NCBI GenBank assembly: GCA_035222895.1
Contig: JAVYIG010002376.1
Span: 124,001 to 188,000, forward strand
DNA from: Strongylocentrotus droebachiensis
Taxonomy: Eukaryota > Echinodermata > Echinoidea > Camarodonta > Strongylocentrotidae
Length of the DNA: 64,000 nucleotides
Reading direction: 5' to 3'
Below, one piece after another: positions 55,372-64,000 of the stretch; positions within the stretch are counted from its first letter, which is position 1; each line of letters opens with the position of its first letter. The position numbers and the translations under genes were made by a program. The notes under the pieces are model-generated. The model saw only the letters and a list, made by a program, of their open reading frames with translations. It made no database searches and was not told the DNA's origin.

Positions 55372-58300
55372 TTATAGGTCCTGGACTACTACTGAGAGTC
55401 TTGGAACTTGACTGACCCTGTTGGGTCTAGGTGGTGTATGTACAGAGTCCAGGGACCTGGATAGATTGTTCTTAAAGGGCTTCTGATATGTGGATCCAGG
55501 AGTAGAGCTAGATTCTCTGGTGCTGGCCCTCTCGCTCCGAGGGACCTGGATGGAGCCCACCTCGCTGGCTGCGTCGTTTCCATCATTGCCATCAAAGACC
55601 TGCAAATAAACCACAAACAAAAGGATGTTTAATAACCCATTGCCTACTGGGACCTGGTAGTCCCTGTGTTAAGCCTATGTGAATCTGAGAATTCAGAAGT
55701 CATCAGGTTAAATACGCACAGGAGTGGGCTCTCATGGGGAATTTGACACTGTTCGGGTGTTTACCTAATAACAGGTGTTGTCAGTCACCAGGATGGGCCT
55801 CGGTTTTTGGCAAATGGTCTTAATGCAATGTTTTCCATTCATTCCCCCTAATCCCCCATATGGTAAAGTTATTATCTTACTTTTTCCCTCACTCAAAGAC
55901 TCTCCGAGAGACGAGAGACAAGGGGGTATTTCTGGATAGGCCTATGAGGTTGTTGTGTACAGACTTGTACACATATTAATGGTATTTTCACCAAGTCTGG
56001 TTTCAGCTTATTATGGCATTCTGCACATGGAAATGTGACAACCCTCTCAATATAATGAGCTGTAATATTAAACCCAAAGTAAAAATCTGTATTTTGCATG
56101 ATAAATTGTTAAAATGTTATGGGATATAATTAAATATCAGCAACATTACCATGTACACTCTTTCATGTCTTCTATCGATGCATCCTTGTGTTAATATTGT
56201 TACATCTTTTTAATTCTGTGTAATGAATTAATTTTCTTGAGCGAGTTAATTAAAAAATTAGTTGAACAGACCGGTTTACTAACACATTAAAATTTATGGA
56301 TGTTTCTATCCAGATGACCTATCCTGAGGACCTAGTGACAAGCTATTTCATTAACCTCTTATTAATGAATGAACTACAACACTTGGAATCCAGTCTGGCG
56401 TTATGTCGGACAAGCCTCAAACAAGCTTTTAAGTTGTTCATAACAACCTTCATCTTGTTCTATTGAACATACCTGTAGTTTTTTCTATTCAGTGCATTTC
56501 CATATCAATGTGAATGTGTTATGTACGTTCATAGAATTAAAAAAATTATTATTTCTGTTAAAAAACTTAGTAACGAGGACTGGGAATTGTATACAATTTT
56601 TGAATAGTTATAAAGTTATAATTACAAATTGATTGCGAGCAGTTCTTTGAAGTTTTATAGTCTAGAAAACACATCTCTAATAAATAAATTCTTATTTTGA
56701 AAATCACAAATTGTCACTTTCAAAATTCACCACTTCAGTTCAAATTGTGTGCTGGAAACAACTTTCATAATTCCTGCTGCTTTTTTATTCCAATAATTTT
56801 CATTCAGATTAGATAAAGTGAATGTGCAAACTAACAATTAAAAAAAAATCTAATTCAATGACTAAATATAATGTTACAGTGCCAGAAAAAAAAAAAAAAA
56901 ACTTTTTGAAAAAAATTACTAAAATGTTAATGTTATGTGCCAGGAAACTTTCTGCTCCTTGAGAGTAAAATATCAATATTTGTATTTATTCATTTTATTT
57001 TGTCGTTGACAGGGTAGCCCTTTCAGTTATACAAAAACTGCTCGACCAAGGGGCCCTTTATCAACATAATAAAAAAACATATTATTAAATTGTATTTGCA
57101 GAGTTTGGGGTGGGGGGGGGGGGGCACTGATAAGGTGTGTATGCGAAAGAATGTTGCAGCATCGTCTTTTCGAGTTCCCTGTTTCCTCTACCTCGCTCCC
57201 CCTTCCCATTTGATTGGAGGGCCAACCTATGCTACGTTTAATACACCAAATGATGCCACATTCATTCACAGTAGTGCCTTATAGAGCAACCACAGCAGTA
57301 CACAGACCCGACTTCACATGGTCAATATTTTGAACTTCTTGAAGTTTACACCCTACTTTGCATTTGCAGTAAACACCAAGTAGATGACGTAACTGCCGCA
57401 GGATAGCAAAGTCCCACCCCAATTCACATTAATAGCCCTACATGGCTCATATGCCTTTCATAGGCTTTATGTGAAAAAGTGACCACACCTAAACAATGAA
57501 CAACTGCAAAAAGTGAATACTGTGTGCACAAGGTTATATTGAAACTGATTTGTTAATCACTTCCAATAGTGCTTGTACCATGGTATATATTAGTATCTAT
57601 AGATTATTATACACTATTTTATACTATATCATGATAAAGTGGTATATAAGTACTATTAGCAGACACTGTCACTCTTGTTAATAGCTGACCTCTACTATTG
57701 TATGACTTCAGCTTGAGCCCATTCCTTTTGTAAAGCATGACAAGAAGAGATGATAACCCAAGGATACAAAAAAAAATATTAACGAAAGGTTACCAATCAT
57801 AAATGAACCAAAACCACAGAAAAAGCAAGAAAATACCCCATCAAAAACAATAAACACACAAAATAATGGCAAAGACTTTCAAGAAACGAGCATACATGTA
57901 TAGGTAGTTTCAATACCCAAATGTATAGCCTGCAGAAATCATTTGTGGAAATATCATGCTGCTGCCCCCATGGAAGACCAGCAGCAACAATATACTTGCA
58001 GCTGAAAATGGGCTACCAGCCATATTTTCTCCTTTTTCTCTGTATTATTACTTTGTATGTATTTTATCTGATTTTATTATACAGAAATAAAAACAACAAA
58101 TTGTCATATTTGCACGTTTTGAAAGGTGACGCACAAGGCTATAGAAAATGCCTCAGAACGATCTTCTGAGAGTCTTTGCGATTGTCTTATGAATTTTAAA
58201 TAGAGAAGAAAGAAAGAATAAACAGAAATTGAAAAGGAAGATCATCATTAGAAGCAAAACAAAATAGATTTAAACCTTGTGTGTATTTGTGATACTCATA

Positions 58301-61300
58301 CAGCATGGGAAGCACAGAAATTGCAGAAAGCTCTCTGTGTATGCCCACATGGTACTACCCCAAAGTGGTCCTAAGTTATATTATTTTACTCACCTTTTTG
58401 TCATTCTGAGTTTTCAGTATTAGAGAAATTGCTTTAGTTAGTAAAATGTTAATCAGCTTGAATCATTGAATCTCATGGCAAAAATTACTGTTAAGATGGT
58501 GACAATTATTCCTCAATCGTATAATTGATGAGCTATTATTTGAAGGATTTTCTAACATTCCTTCATATGACAAGTTAGTGGGTAACATTGAACAATTAAC
58601 TGTGAAACACATTTAAAAATTCAATAAAAGCAACTAGAGTTAGCAGTCTAGAAATGCCATGACAATCAAACACATATTCATCATTTTGACCTGTATAACA
58701 TCACTGCATTTCTCAATGCACCACTTATCGGCAGGTCATTGTCAAATTAAGTACAAGGATTTTACAAACATTGTTGTTATTTCACCCCTTAACATCACTG
58801 CTCAAATCACAATCATGTTAATGTGTTAAAACATCATAAGTGCAGTTTTCATCATTTTTTTTCATAGGGTACAACTACTTCATCAATACAAATACACGAT
58901 TATATATATGGATACTTCAAGAATGAATTAAATAATGTGATAAATATAATTTAAAATGAAATTTTAATTTATATGACAGGGAAAATGAAAAATCATGTTT
59001 AATAGTGAATAAATTCAATAAAGTGAAATGTTATCATGAAATCATCATCACCAACACCATCATCTAACTTATTTTCATCATTATCATTGTCATCGCCAGC
59101 TTTTCCACCATCATTAAAATCATTACAATCGCCATCAGAATCATCATTACCATCATTGTCATCATTGCCACTATAAATCATCATCAACACCATCATCATC
59201 ACCATCACTCTTAAATCACGGGTGGCCAACCTTTTAAAGCTCGCGGGCCACAGCTAACGATTGGCATAACTTGGCGGGTCATAGGTAGTCTTCTTCCCCC
59301 ACCCCCCAAAACAAAAACACTCATGCAATACGTGTACACACCTGCAATTTTGAAAAAACAAACAAGCAAACAACATAATCAGTGAAAAAAAATCTAATTG
59401 AACGCGAGAAACATGAGAAAATTCAACGGCGGGAGAAAAGGGCTGTAAGTTTCAAGACAAGTATGGCATTTCAAACATATTTCTTGATTCACAACATTAA
59501 TTTGTTACAAATTGAAATTAACGTGGCGAGTGATATTAATGTCCAGGTGGGGCATACTCAGATTTGGTTTGGACGGGGGTGTGCCGCTCAAGCCTCAAAA
59601 CCCCTACCCATTATTAGGGGTCATTTTTCTCGAAAAAAGACCCATTTTCCACAGTTTTCAGTAATTTTTTAGATGTTGAAGAAACGGACCCATTTTTAAT
59701 GGTATTTTTGTTAGAAGTGGGACCCATGTTTGGGGTGTTTTTGTTACAAAGTCATCCGTTAGAGCGGCACACCCCCGTATGTCCCAATATCTGAGTACCC
59801 CCTCCCCCCGAGTATTAATGTCGTTAATGTAATGTAATGAGAGGAAATTTGAGGAGTTTTGTATCAACCACGTAAAGATTCAATATGTTGTGAATGATGG
59901 GAACAAATTATGGAAATAGCTGTTTGTAAATGTTTTACCCTATTTCATCGCTGCTATACGGGCCGCATTTCATTCATGAGCTATTTTTATTACCACTTCT
60001 TCAATGCTCCGCGGGCCGCACCAGAAAATCTCGCCGGCCGCATCGCGGGATGGCCACCCGTTTCTTAAATCATCTTCAACATCATCACTGACACTATCAT
60101 TAAAAACACCACTATCACTATCTTTCATCATCACCACCACCACCATCATCATCAACGTTTTCACTTCCAAAATTCCACTATGTCCATCAACTACCATCAT
60201 CATCATCACCACCATCATTCCAAAGATAGCCTCCAACATCAACAACATCAGTACACCACAACCACTACAATCTACAAAAAGCTTTCTAAATTTCTTTAAA
60301 GATAAACAAAAACATTATGATTATATTCTCTTGCCAGCATTGATGAAATGAATTAATGACTTTTGTTATGGATTTGATAAATGATGATTGTGCATCCAAG
60401 CGAAAACCCAGAAATCATTAAAGTGAAAGAGAAAGAGGTGAATCTTACCTGTTTCTATATCCACGAGAAAGGAAGTATTTGAAAGATTTACGATTTACAA
60501 TTTACAGTACAAAGAATAAACAATTTACAATTTGGACGAATAAATTCACAAATTAATCTCAATAAATCCTCTAAACTCTCTCAAAGTTATAAACCCAAAG
60601 TAAACAGGATTGGAAAACGACCCATAACCAGGAAAACCAAACACTCCAAAATATGAAATTTGATGATAATTACAGCCGCTTTTTTCTATGTGCATATGCC
60701 ACAAGGATGTAGGAAACAAAGAAAAAGAAATAGAGTGAGCTTCTCTTTGAACACATTTTTGGATGAACACCCTACTAGAGATTTTATCATTCTAAGAGGG
60801 AAACTTATCTGATTTTTTATTTGAAAAATTAAAACTTTGATTTGTATCCTTTATCCACATATAATATGTTAATGCTTTATAAGCTGGTACTGTTTATCCA
60901 GATATAGTAATAAATCCAAATATAACAAATCTTAATATAACAAATTTGATGCTCATTAACATCAAAGTAAATATCACTAAAGTATTTGCAAAATTTGGTT
61001 TTAGTATATTTAAATACTCATAAATAAATATTCTTGTATTAAGTTCATGCTAGATTTATTTTAGTTGACATGCTATATTTCACAGAAAGGCATGCACATG
61101 AATATCATGCAGAATGAATGTTTGACTTTAATCTTGTTTAAGGAAACAGTATGAAACATAAATATGCCAAGACAGATCTTGAGCATGAGCATGCGATGTA
61201 AAGGAAAGAAATCAACAGATTTAGATGAATGCATGCATCTCATGTTGAAGGGTATAGAAAATGAATTGTTGAACAAGGTCATCACCCTAAAGCCAATGGT

Positions 61301-63656
61301 TTACAGCATTAGGAATTGGTTCCATGACACAACTAAATGGTAATTACAGGTTAAAGTTTCAACATCTATGGCAATCTGCCACTACTCGTCAGAGGAAGGT
61401 GCCTAGACCACAGACATTGAAAGAACCAGGGAATTACCTTTTAGATGTGCCACAGAATTAATTTCTAAGCTAAAGAGGGTAGGTTTGCTACTATATCATT
61501 GCTGGTTTTGCAAACTGACATACCCGCATTTATGTACTGGAGATATGGCGATAGGCTTACCGATGTCTTTAATTGATTACCATCATCATATTTGTATTTT
61601 ATCAGATTCAGAATCATTGCTGGCACAACTTACCTTCCATTGCAAGCCATCACCGATCGAGAAGGTCATCCCAGTCCCACCTGTGCGATTCTGCGGTGGG
61701 TTGTTGACCAAGGGCAACTTGAATTCCACGCTAGGCTCTTCCATTTCCATAAACTTTCTCAGCCGGTCTCTGGCCAGTTTCTCATATTTTGAGTCTAGAA
61801 GAATTAAGGCAAGCGCAATGAAAATTAACTTGAAAGAATAGCCCAATGAAAAATACATTTTAGATTGCAATTACTGATCTTGAAATACAAAACCTCATAT
61901 TTTCAAAAATGTTCACCTAACTCCATACCTTTGAAATAAAAACAACTAATTTCCCTTTTTTACTTTTACCATTTTCTTCATCACTTGAAACAATTTCTAT
62001 AGTAGATATACTACAGTCAAACCTGCTTTAGTGACCACCTGTCTACAACAAGCACATTTGTTGTTTCCCTTGAAAATGGTTTTTCTTTGAAACATGTACT
62101 AAAGGAACCTGTCCTCAAAGACCACTTTTAGTGTTTCCCTTGGGGGGTTGCTATAGACAGGTTTGACGACTGTATAAGTACTGCACCACCCCTTGCACAA
62201 GTGGTAACACACACACACATTTTGATCACCAATAGCAGTGAAAGAGTTCATCAGTCTTGACTTACATGGCAGTCTGTCTTGCTGGTAGGAGGGCTGCTGG
62301 TAGCGCTTATTGAACGATGCAAAGTAAGGCAGCATCTCCTTAAACAAGGCGTACTGGGCGTCGTCAAAGAAGTTGGGGTTGTGAGGATCTTTACCGGTAT
62401 CCTTCAAGAAGATGTCTGCTTTCTTCATCACTTTGCTGGCCATCTCGGTGGATATGTCAATCTAGATTTTGTGCAACGAGAAATCAATGGTGAGAAGTCA
62501 CTTCTGTAGTCAAAGCCCTATTACTTATAAAACAAAGCGAAGGCAGATAAAGAAAATCTGATATGCAAATTAACAGTTCTTCTTCAAACTACGATTGCTA
62601 TTTGTTGATATAGCATCTGCATACAAGTAGACAATTTAAAAAGAATTTTAAATCTATAACATCCTATCATTGCCCCCCCCCCTTAATAAAGGGGGGGGGG
62701 GGGGGGCTACTTACTACACAGCTGTAATGATGTGGTTTTTGTGGTTTTGTTATACTTATTCTCAAAATTATATTGCAAGCGTCAATTTGAAAAATAATCA
62801 ACAAGTTCCTCTAACCAAAAAGCATTGAAGTAATTTATCTGAGTAACAAGAGCACACAAAAAACAAGCCCAACCACAAAATGTGGAATGTTGCAAAAGAG
62901 TTAAAGTAAAAAAGCAAAACTTACCAGAATTCCAGAGTTGGACAGAGGAGAATCAACGAAACAATCCAAAATAACTTCCACCTTTCTCTTCAGTAGAGCC
63001 ATGTCCATGCGGGAATGGCAAGCTTCCTGTATGAAAAGAGCAAAGGAAAGAGAATAGAATCTAAATAAACGTTTCTGATTTAAAGGAATTAAATATCTTT
63101 GTCTCAGATACCAAACAAACTTCTGGATTTAGCTCATGCTCCAACCTTTGTTTACAAGCCAATTGCCCGTCTGATTATCAAGATATATATGATTGGAATT
63201 TGAAATTTCGATTTCGACCTCCCTGCACTGATGAGTGGTTATCTCATCAAATCAGCTCTCAATTAACATTAAAAAAAGGGGACCCTGGGGGACCAATGGT
63301 CACCACTTAAGCATTGTTTGCTATATAGAGGGCGCTAGTAGCCACAAGTATAGTGCAGTGGGGATTTAAGGAACAGTACAAATGCTGCTGAGGTTGTCCT
63401 GGGTAAACAGGACACTTGTATCATCATTATTCAAGACAGAGGAAATTCCTTCGATCTTCACCTTGAATCTCTGTGCCTCCAGATAAAAGACAAGATCTTT
63501 GTCCAGGAACTCTGCTCCTCCGTCCTTGCCGTTGTAGTCCATGAGGTAGCGATGAAAGTACATGAGCTTGTGGGACGGGATCCCTCTGGCTGACTTGATC
63601 AGGAGGGTCTGGAACTCGTTCTTGTCCTGGGCTGTGGGCATCTGTTGACCGGATTG
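55372..63656 (-). CDS. RGS-domain protein, 3' part (five exons); RGS22-like is tentative
   Basis: Exons in gene order: 63462-63656, 62925-63026, 62266-62461, 61634-61794, 55372-55599. All are bounded by GT-AG with matching phases, giving the last 293 residues and a TAA stop. The first three exons form a regulator-of-G-protein-signalling fold: FHRYLMDYN, then DLVFYLEAQRFK, VEVILDCFVDSPLS and FFDDAQYALFKEMLPYFASFNKRY, which fits the family pattern (LFWLExxxFK ... FDxAQ). RGS domains speed GTP hydrolysis by G-alpha subunits. The C-terminal exon is low-complexity, rich in Ser, Pro and Arg. The 5' end lies beyond 64000. The divergent domain recalls multi-RGS proteins such as RGS22, but I cannot confirm this. 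The link of the last exon across a 6-kb intron rests on phase and splice sites alone. Confidence 0.72.
55736..56045. repeat. Dispersed repeat, copy 2 (pair with 31073-31345)
   Basis: Diverged copy of the repeat upstream of ZIP9, in the last intron of the RGS gene. It has small indels and the same word order. Confidence 0.65.
56343..56480. repeat. Dispersed repeat (pair with 45791-45930)
   Basis: Diverged copy sharing attaatgaatgaactacaa, acttggaatccagtct and ataacaacctt with the repeat at 45791-45930. Confidence 0.6.
56490..59040. other. Gene-free intronic DNA
   Basis: Lies in the last intron of the RGS gene. I see AT-rich DNA, an A run near 56886 and a G run near 57110, but no exon, RNA gene or transposon end that I can support. 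Confidence 0.35.
59217..60062. mobile_element. hAT-type element in an ATC repeat
   Basis: The left end CACGGGTGGCCAACC and right end GGATGGCCACCCGTT are inverse. The next inner words (ctcgcgggccac and ccgcgggccgc) also match. A perfect 8-bp target duplication, TCTTAAAT, occurs at 59209-59216 and 60063-60070. It has no transposase and carries a smaller insertion at 59544-59812. Confidence 0.88.
59544..59812. mobile_element. Small element nested in the hAT at 59217-60062
   Basis: Bounded by a perfect 10-bp direct repeat, TATTAATGTC (59534-59543 and 59813-59822). Long imperfect terminal inverted repeats run from near both ends (ACTCAGAT, then ACGGGGGTGTGCCGCTC at the left; the inverse GAGCGGCACACCCCCGT, then ATCTGAGT at the right). 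A 9-10 bp duplication would fit Mutator-like elements, but the class is a guess. Confidence 0.8.
60256..61633. other. Gene-free intronic DNA with one strong donor-like site
   Basis: Part of the last intron of the RGS gene. The only notable signal is a minus-strand AG-AAACAG-GTAAGA arrangement around 60449-60454, discussed as a possible microexon. No other exon or repeat was supported. Confidence 0.3.
62676..62706. repeat. C-run / G-run inverted pair
   Basis: A run of C and a run of about 16 G are separated by TTAATAAA, so the strand can fold into a hairpin. It lies in an RGS-gene intron. Confidence 0.85.
63119..63215. repeat. Dispersed repeat (pair with 35795-35905)
   Basis: Copy of the repeat in ZIP9 intron 4, directly next to the TTAA-flanked MITE copy C, in an RGS-gene intron. 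Confidence 0.6.
63212..63369. mobile_element. TTAA-flanked MITE, copy C (inverted, one end lost)
   Basis: In inverse orientation to copy A at 21462. gacctccctgcactg, gttatctcatcaaatcagctc and agtgcagtgggg...TTAA correspond to the inverse and direct words of copy A. The left terminal repeat is missing, perhaps through the neighbouring repeat. Confidence 0.7.
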
Positions 63657-64000
63657 CTGCCGGGGGGTCAAAGGTGAAGAGAATATGTCATCGTCATGGA
63701 AACAGTGACATGATTTAATTTTTTATATTTTCTTACAATGTATATGTTATGTGTATACTTGTTAAGGGGTCATTTTCAATAAGCCAATTAGTGCTTTTTA
63801 TGATACCGCCACTATTATTCATATGGATATGTAATTGATTTGTAAATTGTTTTTATAAAGTGGAAATAAATTGAATTGAAATTGTAATGATGATAAAAAA
63901 AAAAAGTTGCAAGCATTTGCAAATAAATCTAATGTTGGTTTTATATCATTAATAAATAATGCATCGGATAAAAGAAAAATTAGCCTGATCTTAACCACAC

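Larger units (their letters stand above)
59042..60255. repeat. Interrupted ATC/CAC trinucleotide tract
   Basis: A (TCA/ATC)n-rich tract occupies 59042-59216 and continues at 60070-60255; a hAT element sits between. Both strands give artificial Asp/Thr/Ile-rich frames. Confidence 0.8.

Noticed and set aside
58999..60248. Asp/Asn- or Thr/Ile-rich frames
   Set aside because: They come from the ATC/CAC trinucleotide repeat, not from a gene.

Overview
This is eukaryotic nuclear DNA from an invertebrate animal. The genes have GT-AG introns, and the proteins are metazoan: a BTB-Kelch adaptor, a ZIP9 zinc transporter, an RGS-domain protein and a tandem group of divergent 7TM receptors. Between them lies AT-rich sequence packed with transposon remains and homopolymer runs. 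The receptor cluster, the frequent tacatgta-type words and the transposon mix suggest a marine deuterostome, most likely an echinoderm such as a sea urchin. The species call is an inference.

Layout. 0.3-3.3 kb: a Ty3/gypsy remnant with two large internal deletions. 4.1-13.5 kb: three related intronless 7TM receptor genes, all on +. The first looks intact, the second is split by a 1.5-kb insertion, and the third lacks a start codon and a good first membrane segment. A broken CR1/L2-type LINE lies between the first two. 14-21.7 kb: mostly unassigned AT-rich DNA with small transposons and a LINE tail; part may be the 3' UTR of the next gene. 21.76-26.37 kb (-): KLHL28-like gene, five coding exons, complete. 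27.2-31.0 kb: a three-level transposon nest. 31.97-38.48 kb (+): SLC39A9/ZIP9, seven exons, complete, with several SINEs in its introns and 3' flank. 38.5-46.6 kb: 3' flank, a mariner-type foldback element and a small hAT MITE. 46.6-51.5 kb: a second, larger copy of the satellite-bearing hAT element. 55.37 kb to beyond the right edge (-): the 3' part of an RGS-domain gene (RGS22-like is a guess), with two more nested transposons in its last intron.

The most unusual content is a non-autonomous hAT family, present twice with different perfect 8-bp target duplications. Its interior is a satellite of about 110-120 bp units, about 12 in one copy and 21 in the other. Nearly every unit carries a CGCGC-(GAA/AAA)-GCGCG mini-hairpin. 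Each copy was later invaded by a different element whose boundaries can be read by comparing the two copies. Other points of interest are three histone-type 3' stem-loops in a KLHL28 intron and the shared loss of the DRY and NPxxY motifs in the receptors.

The three single-copy genes do not form a functional unit. KLHL28 and SLC39A9 are divergent, and SLC39A9 and the RGS gene converge. Exon boundaries were read by eye from splice consensus, reading-frame phase and protein resemblance recalled from memory; no search or alignment program was run.
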